DNA of 7,811 nt from Clostridiales bacterium (GCA_012511005.1 JAAZGX010000260.1:1-7811), one strand, 5' to 3'. Shown: positions 1-7,320, counted from the stretch's first letter. Program-made: numbers and translations. Notes: a model not told the origin generated them from the letters alone.

Positions 1-888
1 ATTAAAATAACCGATTGAATTAAGCTCGGCTTTTATATTCTCCTTCTCCTTGTCTGATAATGCCGCGGCGGGAAGACACGCGTCGCCGGCGTTAATATCA
101 ACATAAGACAGCATATGCTTTACTGTGCGTATAACACCGTATTTTATAATTATTTCTATTACTTTATTAATCTTAAACTGCAACTGCCTTGCTTCTTCAA
201 TATTACCTTGTGTAAAAGCATTATAAAGCTTTTTAAATTCACGGCACATTACATTATAAGTCGAGCCAATACCGGCATCTGCGCCCATAGTAAGACCGCA
301 AATAAGCATTTCATCGGGACCGTTTATTACATTTATGTCCCCGTTACAAAGACTCTTTATCCTGCTCATATCGTAAAAATTTAAAAGTGTAAATTTTACA
401 CCTATAATATTATCCACTTTCATAAGTTTTTCCATAAGACTTACGACATCAATATCGCCTAAAAGTCCCTGCGCATACGCTATTACAGGAATACCTGCCG
501 CATCTGCAAGTCTTTTATAATATTCAACTACCTCGTTCTCATTATGCTTAAAATAGAAGTTTGGAACGACCGAGGAAACGGCATCACACCCAATATCCGC
601 AGCATGGTGTGCAAGAGCTAACGAATCCTCGAAAGAAGCGGCACCCACATGGTTAATTATAGCCCCCCGCCCTTTATCATATTCAATTACAGCTTCCGCA
701 AATTTTTTTCTTCTTGATGTTGTAAGCACGGGACCTTCCCCCGTAGAGCCGCAAATATAAAAACCGTCCGCGCCGTTTTCATAATTGTAATCAAGCATCT
801 GTTTTATCGCCATTTTATTAATCTCGAAATCATTCGTTAAAGGAGTTACTATTGCAGGAAAAATACCCTTAAATTTAATATTTGACAA
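1..888 (-). CDS. N-acetylneuraminate lyase-like aldolase (DapA/NanA superfamily), 3' end cut by the window edge
   Basis: The 296 visible codons have no stop. E. coli NanA is about 297 residues, so only a short C-terminal piece should be missing. The family catalyses reversible aldol cleavage through a lysine Schiff base in a cytosolic TIM barrel; NanA splits sialic acid into N-acetylmannosamine and pyruvate. Visible motifs are GSTGEGP (residues 47-53, carboxylate-binding loop), Tyr138, the Schiff-base lysine in GVKFT (Lys165, the same number as in E. coli NanA), NGPDEML, and GADAGIGSTYN, which closely resembles the NanA signature. The C-terminal stretch NKVIEIIIKYGVIRTVKHML also aligns with NanA. 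The usual YNIP around the catalytic tyrosine is YAQG here, and the TSGD that follows the lysine in E. coli is TLLN, so the substrate may be another 2-keto-3-deoxy sugar acid. I chose the TTG at 886-888 because AAGGA (complement of 899-903) lies 10 bases upstream; a GTG at 895-897 is too close to it. Superfamily certain, exact substrate unproven. Confidence 0.87.
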   Translation of the reverse strand, partial: MSNIKFKGIFPAIVTPLTNDFEINKMAIKQMLDYNYENGADGFYICGSTGEGPVLTTSRRKKFAEAVIEYDKGRGAIINHVGAASFEDSLALAHHAADIGCDAVSSVVPNFYFKHNENEVVEYYKRLADAAGIPVIAYAQGLLGDIDVVSLMEKLMKVDNIIGVKFTLLNFYDMSRIKSLCNGDINVINGPDEMLICGLTMGADAGIGSTYNVMCREFKKLYNAFTQGNIEEARQLQFKINKVIEIIIKYGVIRTVKHMLSYVDINAGDACLPAAALSDKEKENIKAELNSIGYFN

Positions 889-910
889 AACAATCACATC
901 CTTAGTTAAT

Positions 911-939
911 ATTTTACACAATAATACGGTGAATGTCAA
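911..939 (-). promoter_or_regulatory. Sigma-A promoter of the NanA-like gene
   Basis: On the minus strand a perfect -35 TTGACA (934-939) is followed after 17 bases by TAAAAT (911-916). Transcription should begin near 904, leaving a leader of only about 16 bases that holds little more than the AAGGA ribosome site at 899-903. Confidence 0.8.
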
Positions 940-944
940 TTCAC
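929..944. promoter_or_regulatory. Inverted repeat over the -35 box, candidate operator
   Basis: GTGAA, six bases, TTCAC. The six-base centre is exactly the -35 hexamer of the minus-strand promoter, so a protein bound here would block that promoter. The arms are only five bases long and the regulator is unknown. Confidence 0.4.
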
Positions 945-998
945 TTTTAAAATTTTACAAAAATTTATTATTTATTCATACTATTGACTGTTTAATTG

Positions 999-1027
999 TT
1001 GACTACGAGCGGTATTTGTGATATAAA
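999..1027 (+). promoter_or_regulatory. Sigma-A promoter of the ABC-DUF1854-ABC operon
   Basis: TTGACT (999-1004) is followed after exactly 17 bases by TATAAA (1022-1027). Transcription should start near 1034, giving a leader of about 52 bases before the ATG at 1086. A second TTGACT lies 15 bases upstream (984-989) without a matching -10; it may be chance or part of a repeat-type binding site. The operon and the NanA-like gene are divergent, with -35 boxes about 60 bases apart. Confidence 0.75.
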
Positions 1028-1085
1028 TCATTTGTAGTAAACACTTTATTAATAATTGCATTTAAGGTTTGAAATAAATATTGTT

Positions 1086-3467
1086 ATGATAAACTTCTTT
1101 GGAAAAGTCCTCAAAAAATTAAATATAAAAAAAAGCCGTCAAAAAAGTGCTGATGGCTCTAAAGAACTTTTTCCCCCTGATGTGAATGAAAAGCTCATAT
1201 CAGAGGGACTTAGTACTTTAAATATAATTTTAAGCTGCAAAAGTGATATGAATTCTGCCGGAGAATATCGCGAAAATTATATATTTTTTGATAAAGAGGG
1301 TTTTTATATTGCGGAATTTTCCGAAAAGATAAAGCTCAAAAGAGGGAAAAAGAAATTATCGGCAAAAGCAGAGCTTATAAGGCTTGAAGCTATACCTATT
1401 ACGGACATTGACTCTATAAAAACAGAGCGGTATCTTTCAACGGGCGAGCTTATTTACACATTTAACAAGGAAGATTATTCAGCAACCCTTTTCTCATTAG
1501 GTTTAATCGGACGGTTTGATGAGCTTACAAAGGTCTTTAACGCGTACAAACAAGAAAAAGATTATGAAAAGCTTATAGAAAAAGAAGATGTAAACCGCTG
1601 TTTAGCGTGCCAAAAACCCATAAAGCCCGATAAAAACTTTTGTCGGAAATGCGGCAGTAAATCATCTACCGCAAAAAGGCTTTTCGCTTTTTTTAAGCCG
1701 CATAAATACAAACTCGTCTTTATAATTTCTTCAATGATAATAAGCACCGCCATATCCTTACTAACGCCTCAAATCGGCATAAAAAAGCTTTTTAATGAGG
1801 TTTTAAGCCAAAGCGGCTTAGAGGACTACGAAATACTGTTAGCCTCTTTAGTTTCCATAGTTTTAACGGTCATTGTAATAAAAGTTGTAACGCAGGTTTT
1901 TACATTGATTTATCAATACATTCTTGCCGGCATACTGCCATTCGTAATTTATGATATTAAGGTAAAAATATTTTCGGCTATGCAGCGCCTTTCCGTCGGC
2001 TTTTTTACGCATAAACAAACGGGCTCTTTAATGGAGCGTGTATCAAGGGACTCAAATAACATATACTGGTTTCTCATAGATGGATTTCCGTATCTTATAG
2101 TAAGCACCGTAACGGTCATAGGTGTTTTAACAATAATGTTTATGACGAGTGTCCGCTTAACACTAACAGTTCTTATAGTTGCGGCAATCACGGGTGCGCT
2201 GTATCCGCTGTTTTCGAATGTATTTAAAAGTCTGCATCACAAGGTTTGGGTGCGAAACGCCGCTTTAAGTTCAAAGGTCAGTGACAATATAAACGGTCAC
2301 AGAATAATAAAGGCGTTCTCTAAAGAAAGTGACGAGCTTGATGAATTCAGCACATACAGCAACAGGCTTATGGATTCTGAGATAAACTATTCAAATATAG
2401 AGGCAACTGTTTTCCCGCTTTTATCTATGCTCATTTTCGCTCTTGCCGCGTTTGTTTTGGGATACGGAGGAATTCTCGTCATAAGAGGCGAAATGCTTTT
2501 GGGCGACCTTCTTGCATTTATTGTATATATGGAAATGCTTGAGGGACCCGTTGAGTTTCTCTCTTGGGTCTTTAACTGGTGGACTCGCTGCGCAGACTCT
2601 GCTCAAAGAATATTTGAGATAATAGACACAAAACCCGATGTTCTTGAAAGAGAGAACCCTGTTATACTGCCGAAAATTAACGGCGATATAGAAATAAAGG
2701 AGCTTTATTTTGAGTATGAGCCGGCTCGCCCTGTTATTAAAAACTTTAATCTTTCCGTTAAGGCAGGGCAAATGCTCGGCATTGTCGGCAAAACCGGAGC
2801 GGGGAAAACGACGATTTCAAATCTGATAGCACGGCTTTATGATGCAAAGCAAGGCATAATAATGATTGACGGCGTTGATGTTAAAGAGCTTTCTTTAATG
2901 CAGCTTAGGGCAAACATCGGTATTGTGTCCCAAGAAATATATCTGTTTATAGGCACTATTGCGGACAATATCCGTTATGCCAATAAAAACGCGTCATATG
3001 ACGATATTATAGCCGCGGCAAAAGCGGCGCACGCACACGATTTTATCGTAAATCTTCCCGATGGTTATGAAACTAAGGTTGGCTCCGGCGGGCAGGATTT
3101 ATCGGGCGGTGAGCGTCAGAGGATATCAATAGCAAGAACGATTATTCAAAATCCAAAAATCCTAATTCTTGACGAGGCAACTGCCGCTATGGATACTGAG
3201 ACAGAGCAGAAAATTCAAAACTCCATAACAAAGCTAAAAGAAGGCCGAACGACAATAGCGATAGCGCACAGGCTTTCTACGCTTCGTGATGCAAATGTTT
3301 TAGCAGTTATAGACGACGGCACCGTTGTGGAATACGGCACATACCGTGAGCTTATGGACAAAAAGGGAGAATACTATAAACTATACAAATTGCAGTCGGA
3401 AGCGTTAAAGTTTATAGGACTTCCGCCGCAAGTTGATAACAAAGACACAGAAAAAAGTGATGAATAG
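1086..3467 (+). CDS. ABC exporter half-transporter (permease-ATPase fusion) with N-terminal extension and zinc ribbon; first subunit of the DUF1854-linked pair
   Basis: The protein is 793 residues counted from the ATG at 1086. Residues 1 to about 170 are cytosolic, with alternating hydrophobic strands suggesting a PH-like fold (inferred). Four cysteines (C172, C175, C186, C189) form a zinc ribbon with CxxC-x10-CxxC spacing. A six-helix exporter membrane domain follows, with helices starting near 208, 252, 330, 351, 440 and 478. The ATPase has Walker A GKTGAGKTT (568-576), Q-loop Gln616, signature LSGGE (672-676), Walker B ILILDE with catalytic Glu697, and H-loop His728. The D-loop reads AAMD instead of the common SALD. 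Typical half-transporters have about 580 residues, so roughly 200 are extra at the N-terminus. It probably pairs with the third gene of the operon to export an unknown substrate. The start is uncertain: an in-frame TTG at 1056 would add 10 residues but has no ribosome site, while the only AAGG (1064-1067) is 18 bases from the ATG. Confidence 0.9.
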   Translation: MINFFGKVLKKLNIKKSRQKSADGSKELFPPDVNEKLISEGLSTLNIILSCKSDMNSAGEYRENYIFFDKEGFYIAEFSEKIKLKRGKKKLSAKAELIRLEAIPITDIDSIKTERYLSTGELIYTFNKEDYSATLFSLGLIGRFDELTKVFNAYKQEKDYEKLIEKEDVNRCLACQKPIKPDKNFCRKCGSKSSTAKRLFAFFKPHKYKLVFIISSMIISTAISLLTPQIGIKKLFNEVLSQSGLEDYEILLASLVSIVLTVIVIKVVTQVFTLIYQYILAGILPFVIYDIKVKIFSAMQRLSVGFFTHKQTGSLMERVSRDSNNIYWFLIDGFPYLIVSTVTVIGVLTIMFMTSVRLTLTVLIVAAITGALYPLFSNVFKSLHHKVWVRNAALSSKVSDNINGHRIIKAFSKESDELDEFSTYSNRLMDSEINYSNIEATVFPLLSMLIFALAAFVLGYGGILVIRGEMLLGDLLAFIVYMEMLEGPVEFLSWVFNWWTRCADSAQRIFEIIDTKPDVLERENPVILPKINGDIEIKELYFEYEPARPVIKNFNLSVKAGQMLGIVGKTGAGKTTISNLIARLYDAKQGIIMIDGVDVKELSLMQLRANIGIVSQEIYLFIGTIADNIRYANKNASYDDIIAAAKAAHAHDFIVNLPDGYETKVGSGGQDLSGGERQRISIARTIIQNPKILILDEATAAMDTETEQKIQNSITKLKEGRTTIAIAHRLSTLRDANVLAVIDDGTVVEYGTYRELMDKKGEYYKLYKLQSEALKFIGLPPQVDNKDTEKSDE

Positions 3468-3471
3468 GAGG
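3466..3471 (+). promoter_or_regulatory. Strong ribosome binding site of the DUF1854 gene, overlapping the upstream stop
   Basis: A perfect AGGAGG lies five bases before the ATG at 3477 and overlaps the last two bases of the TAG stop of the first ABC gene. This is the strongest ribosome site in the operon, so the small middle protein may be made at a higher rate than the two transporters. Confidence 0.8.
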
Positions 3472-3476
3472 AGCCT

Positions 3477-3989
3477 ATGAATAGCGAAATGAGCGATGCT
3501 TTACGCTTGGAGCTTTTAAATCCGACAGAAATAAAGCTTGAAAAAAACAAAAACGGGTTTTTAATACTTCTGCTTTCGGGTGAAAATAAAGGCAGGGTAA
3601 AGCTTACCCGTGCTTACCCTTACAATATGCCCTACTCTTATATAGGCGTGTACAGTATAGAGGACGACGAAATCGGGATTATTAAAGACTTGTCCGAGCT
3701 TTCGGAGAATTCAGAAACAGCCGCAAAAGAGGAGCTTGAAAAGCGATACTATTGTCCGGAGATTTCGGAAATTTTATCAATAAAAGAAAAGATGGGCAGC
3801 TTTTATTTTGAGGTAAAAATAAACGGCTCGAAAAAGAATTTTGCCGTTAAGGATATTAGCCGTAATGTACGCTTTACTACTGAAAACTTTATTATGATTT
3901 TTGATGTTGACGGAAACAGGTATATAATACCTGACTTAAATAAAATACGAAAGAAGGCAAGAAGGCTTTTGGAGCCTTATTTGTATTAA
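3477..3989 (+). CDS. DUF1854 family protein, presumed partner of the flanking ABC exporter
   Basis: This is a 170-residue protein with no signal peptide or membrane segment, so it should be cytosolic. I recognise DUF1854 from the AYPYNMPYSYIGVYS block (residues 46-60) followed by acidic residues and GII, the basic ELEKRYY motif (86-92) with P94, I96 and I99 after it, the strand FYFEVKINGS (109-118), and the C-terminal DVDGNRYIIPDL (143-154). The family has no established biochemical function that I know of. From memory, it occurs between two ABC transporter genes in diverse bacteria, sometimes beside cyanophycin synthetase, which gave rise to the database name 'cyanophycin metabolism-associated DUF1854 family protein'. 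It lies 9 bases after the first ABC gene and 5 bases before the second, so all three are surely co-transcribed. A role as a cytosolic adaptor, regulator or substrate-presenting subunit is inference only. Confidence 0.85.
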   Translation: MNSEMSDALRLELLNPTEIKLEKNKNGFLILLLSGENKGRVKLTRAYPYNMPYSYIGVYSIEDDEIGIIKDLSELSENSETAAKEELEKRYYCPEISEILSIKEKMGSFYFEVKINGSKKNFAVKDISRNVRFTTENFIMIFDVDGNRYIIPDLNKIRKKARRLLEPYLY

Positions 3990-3994
3990 TATTT

Positions 3995-6154
3995 ATGAAA
4001 ACTTTATTTGTAAAATTTGATTTAGGAAACGACGGCGCGTTATGTGACGGAACGCTGACGCTCGAAAACGATAACTTTATAGTATCGTATGAGAGCGGCG
4101 GCAGCTTTAGCGTGCCTTTTAACGGCGTTAAAGAGGCGCGCCAGTTTACGGATATAGGCTGCGGCAGACTGGAGCTGATTTATGAAAACACTCCTGATGA
4201 CGGCAGCGAAAATGTGCTTTTATGCAGATTTTCTATGTCGTGTGTCGTGCAGATTGGTGAATTTAGCAAGGTTGTAAACTATTATATAAAAAGCGGTGAA
4301 TTGCTTGAAATAAGCGATGTTGAAAGACCCGTCTGTCCCGTTTGCGGCCGCCATTTAATAGAGGGAATTGGAGTTTGCCTGTTCTGCGTTAAAAAAGGCT
4401 ATGTATTCAGCAGGGCGATGAGCTTTTTCAAAAAATACTTACCTTTCGTTATTTTTTCGGGCGTTCTTATGATGCTGTCCAACTTCCTTTCCGCCATTAT
4501 GCCGCTGTTTAATCAAAAGCTTCTTGATAATTATATTGCTCCCGCCCCCGACGCCGCAGCGTATTTTGACAGCCCCGTAAAAGGTATTGCCGTGCTTGCC
4601 GCGCTTATGGGTGCATCATTTGCCGCCGGAAGGGTACTTGGCATTTTCAGCGCGCGTATTTCAAACCGAATAGGCTCAAAATTCTCAAATGATTTACGAA
4701 TTATGGTGTATGATAAAATTCAACGGCAATCACTTTGCTCTGTATCAAAAAACACAACCGGCAACCTTATTAAGAGAATAACTCGTGATACGGAAGTTGT
4801 TAAAGACTTTTTCAATCAGCAGGGACGGTACTTAATTTCTCAGATTGTAATTCTTTTCGTTTCCCTTTTTATGCTTTTTAAGACGAATGCGTTTCTTGCT
4901 ACCCTTGTTATTATCCCCGTTCCGCTGGGCTTTTTCGCAATAAAAGGCTTTTGGGCAAAAATACGAATACGCTATCGTAAGCAGTGGCGTGCAGACTCGC
5001 GCGCAACATCAATACTTCATGATATTATAAAAGGTATAAGAGTTGTTAAGGCATTCGGTAATGAAGAAAGTGAAATAGAAAAGTTTTCTGACGCGTCGAA
5101 AAATCTTGCCGATATTGCCTCATCAAATGAAAGATTTTGGGCGCTCACTTTTCCTTTAGTCGGGAACTTTATCACAATAGGCGAGTTTTTCATTCTGTTC
5201 TTCGGCGGCAAAATGGTTATAGAGGGCAATCTGTCCGTTGGCGAACTCGTTATGTTCAACACATATTTGGCTTTCCTTTATAGACCGCTTCGCTGGATGT
5301 CTACATTGCCGAAAAGAATTGCCGACGCTTCCACAAGTCTTGTCAAGCTTTATGAAGTCTTAGATGAAGATTTCTCCATAAAAGACGCACAACACCCAAA
5401 GCTTCTCAACGCGGGCGGCGCTGTGGAGTTTCGGGATGTTGAGTTCGGATATAAATCATATGAGCCTGTACTAAAAGATATTTCGTTAAAAATCAACCCC
5501 GGTGAAATGATAGGACTTGTCGGTCACTCCGGTGCCGGTAAATCGACTTTAATAAACCTTTGTATGCGCCTTTATGACCCGTCGCTCGGCTCTATTACGA
5601 TTGACGGCACGGATATTCGCGATATAGAGCAAGAGGAATTAAGAAACAATATAGGTGTTGTATTCCAAGAAACATACCTTTTTTCAGGCACTATATATGA
5701 CAATATAGCTTATGCTCGTCCCGGAGCGTCTCCCGAGGAGGTTTTAACAGCGGCAAAAGCGGCAAACGCACACGATTTCGTTATGAATTTACCGGACGGT
5801 TATAATACGACTGTCGGTGAAAACGGTCATTCGCTTTCAGGCGGTGAGCGTCAAAGAGTTGCTATTGCTCGCGCACTTCTAAAAAATCCTAAAATTCTGA
5901 TATTAGATGAGGCTACAAGCTCTCTTGACCCGGAAACAGAAAGTAAAATCCAAGAAGCTATATCAAGACTGATTGAAAACAGAACAACTATTGCAATAGC
6001 GCACAGGCTTTCAACACTAAGAAATGCCAACAGGCTTATTGTAATTGAAAAGGGAAGAATAGCCGAAGTCGGCACTCATAAAGAGCTGTTAAAGAAAAAG
6101 GGCATATATTATGACCTTGTAATGGCGCAAAGAAAAACTTCAAAGCTAATATAA
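3995..6154 (+). CDS. ABC exporter half-transporter (permease-ATPase fusion) with N-terminal extension and zinc ribbon; second subunit of the DUF1854-linked pair
   Basis: The 719-residue protein repeats the layout of the first subunit. It has a beta-rich cytosolic region (1 to about 108), a zinc ribbon (C114, C117, C128, C131) with the same CxxC-x10-CxxC spacing, a six-helix membrane domain (about 145-440), and an ATPase domain. The ATPase carries Walker A GHSGAGKST (510-518), Q-loop Gln558, signature LSGGE (614-618), Walker B ILILDE with catalytic Glu639, D-loop SSLD and H-loop His670. Every catalytic element is present in both subunits, so neither ATP site of a heterodimer looks degenerate. 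The N-terminal extension is about 60 residues shorter than in its partner and diverges strongly, while the ATPase domains are alike, as in an old duplication. The ATG lies 5 bases after the DUF1854 stop with no recognisable ribosome site, so translation probably depends on coupling to the upstream gene. The exported substrate cannot be read from the sequence. Confidence 0.92.
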   Translation: MKTLFVKFDLGNDGALCDGTLTLENDNFIVSYESGGSFSVPFNGVKEARQFTDIGCGRLELIYENTPDDGSENVLLCRFSMSCVVQIGEFSKVVNYYIKSGELLEISDVERPVCPVCGRHLIEGIGVCLFCVKKGYVFSRAMSFFKKYLPFVIFSGVLMMLSNFLSAIMPLFNQKLLDNYIAPAPDAAAYFDSPVKGIAVLAALMGASFAAGRVLGIFSARISNRIGSKFSNDLRIMVYDKIQRQSLCSVSKNTTGNLIKRITRDTEVVKDFFNQQGRYLISQIVILFVSLFMLFKTNAFLATLVIIPVPLGFFAIKGFWAKIRIRYRKQWRADSRATSILHDIIKGIRVVKAFGNEESEIEKFSDASKNLADIASSNERFWALTFPLVGNFITIGEFFILFFGGKMVIEGNLSVGELVMFNTYLAFLYRPLRWMSTLPKRIADASTSLVKLYEVLDEDFSIKDAQHPKLLNAGGAVEFRDVEFGYKSYEPVLKDISLKINPGEMIGLVGHSGAGKSTLINLCMRLYDPSLGSITIDGTDIRDIEQEELRNNIGVVFQETYLFSGTIYDNIAYARPGASPEEVLTAAKAANAHDFVMNLPDGYNTTVGENGHSLSGGERQRVAIARALLKNPKILILDEATSSLDPETESKIQEAISRLIENRTTIAIAHRLSTLRNANRLIVIEKGRIAEVGTHKELLKKKGIYYDLVMAQRKTSKLI

Positions 6155-6179
6155 AATTGCCGTCTTTATCGGCAATTTT
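6153..6179. terminator. Bidirectional intrinsic terminator between convergent genes
   Basis: A perfect 10-base stem, AAAATTGCCG (6153-6162) and CGGCAATTTT (6170-6179), encloses a 7-base loop. T-rich stretches follow on both strands, so it can end both the ABC operon and the convergent alcohol dehydrogenase gene. The stem begins inside the TAA stop of the second ABC gene, and the dehydrogenase stop codon lies only two bases beyond the other arm. Confidence 0.88.
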
Positions 6180-6181
6180 AT

Positions 6182-7291
6182 TTATTCTGATAACGATTTT
6201 AACGCAAGACGGACATCTGATACAGTAAATCCTCCGGGACTGTTAATAAAGTTTTTATTTTTATTATCCCATCTTTCACAATACTTTTCAATTTCCTCTG
6301 CTGAAATATTAAGCCTTATATTTGTCAATCCCTTAACTATTTCTAAAAAACTATCCTCATCTGTGCCTAATATGTTAAGCATTTCATCGAGCCTGTTTTT
6401 ACAAAACTCTCCTGCCCGCTTAATAAGAAAAGGCATAAAAGCCGTGCATGCCCTGCCGTGTGATATTCCGAAATCCTCCGTTAAAACATAGCCCAAGGTA
6501 TGCGCAAAAGATGCTCCCGTAATATTCAGCGAAAGTCCCGAATAAATAGAGCCGTAAAAAAGGGCGTCCCTGCCTTTTTTATTTGGCAGTTTGTCGTATT
6601 TATAAATATCAGTAAGCTGCCCGAAAATCTGACCCAGCGCAAGGGTACCAAACGATTTTGCTATGTCACTGCGTTTTGGAGAAAACCAACCCTCCACAGT
6701 GTGCGATAAAGCGTCAAGACCGGTTGATATTGTGACGGTAAGCGGCATAGTATCCGTAAACCGCGGATTTAAGAAAGCAACATTTGCATAACAATCTTCT
6801 CCGGAAATGCTTTTTTTCATATTAACAGCGTCGTCAGTTAAAACGGATACCCCCGTAACTTCGCTCCCCGTTCCGGATGTTGTGCCTATGAGCAAAACGG
6901 GCAGCGCCTTTGCAGGGATACTTCTCTTATATATATCTTCGTTCCTAAACTCCTTGTTTGCGGCAAATATAGCAACGGCTTTTGCGGCGTCAAGCGGCGA
7001 CCCTCCGCCTATTCCTATAATAAAGTCCGCATTCTGCTCTCTTGCCTTTTCGCCGCCTATTCTGCAAGAGGTTACGGTTGGATTTTCCGCAATCTCCGAG
7101 TAAATTGAATATGAAATATCCTTTTCTGATAGAACGCTTAAAACAGCGTGTAAAGCGCCGCTTATTTTCGCAGAGCGCCCGCCCGTTACTATGAGGCACT
7201 TGCTGCCATAGCTTTTAAAAATATTACCGCCTGTTTTAACGCATAATTCGCCGCTTACAAGTCGTGCGGGCATATAAAAATCCATATTCAT
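6182..7291 (-). CDS. Iron-containing alcohol dehydrogenase (group III, Fe-ADH family)
   Basis: This 369-residue cytosolic enzyme should interconvert an alcohol and an aldehyde or ketone with NAD(P)H. The N-terminal Rossmann-like half has IVTGG (34-38), the dinucleotide-binding GGGSPLD (95-101) and TTSGTGSE (137-144). The C-terminal helical half holds the full metal-binding set by comparison with FucO (lactaldehyde reductase): Asp193 and His197 in GLDALSH, His264 in AHTLGY, and His278 in ISHGR. Length is normal for the family (about 370-390) and nothing is missing. Substrate cannot be assigned: the family covers butanol, 1,3-propanediol, lactaldehyde, phosphonoacetaldehyde-type and other enzymes. 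The ATG at 7289-7291 is preceded by a perfect AGGAGG (complement of 7300-7305) at 8 bases; an ATG two codons later would sit 14 bases away. The gene has its own promoter and terminator and appears monocistronic. Asp101 in the GGGSxxD motif leaves NAD versus NADP open. Confidence 0.93.
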   Translation of the reverse strand: MNMDFYMPARLVSGELCVKTGGNIFKSYGSKCLIVTGGRSAKISGALHAVLSVLSEKDISYSIYSEIAENPTVTSCRIGGEKAREQNADFIIGIGGGSPLDAAKAVAIFAANKEFRNEDIYKRSIPAKALPVLLIGTTSGTGSEVTGVSVLTDDAVNMKKSISGEDCYANVAFLNPRFTDTMPLTVTISTGLDALSHTVEGWFSPKRSDIAKSFGTLALGQIFGQLTDIYKYDKLPNKKGRDALFYGSIYSGLSLNITGASFAHTLGYVLTEDFGISHGRACTAFMPFLIKRAGEFCKNRLDEMLNILGTDEDSFLEIVKGLTNIRLNISAEEIEKYCERWDNKNKNFINSPGGFTVSDVRLALKSLSE

Positions 7292-7320
7292 ACTGCTCCC
7301 CTCCTTTTTTGTACCATTTT

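Noticed and set aside
115..384. Plus-strand open frame of 89 codons
   Set aside because: It lies antisense inside the NanA-like gene, whose minus-strand reading shows the family motifs; the plus translation is low-complexity and matches nothing I recognise.
929..944. GTGAA/TTCAC palindrome as a Rex (NADH-sensing repressor) site
   Set aside because: Rex sites resemble TTGTGAA-N4-TTCACAA. Here the spacer is six bases and the outer TT/AA bases are absent.
2421..2771. Minus-strand open frame of 116 codons
   Set aside because: It is antisense to the membrane and ATPase parts of the first ABC gene, with no ribosome site and no recognisable motif.
3962..3978. Hairpin AAGGCT/AGCCTT as an internal terminator
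   Set aside because: The stem is only six bases, lies within the coding sequence, and is not followed by a run of T; read-through into the second ABC gene is expected.
1086..6154. The two ABC genes as a recent tandem duplication or an assembly artefact
   Set aside because: Membrane and N-terminal domains are highly diverged and the N-terminal lengths differ; only the ATPase motifs are similar, which fits an ancient paralogous pair.
6807..7103. Plus-strand open frame of 98 codons with hydrophobic stretches
   Set aside because: It is antisense to the dinucleotide-binding half of the alcohol dehydrogenase; the hydrophobic stretches arise from the complement of Gly- and Ala-rich codons.
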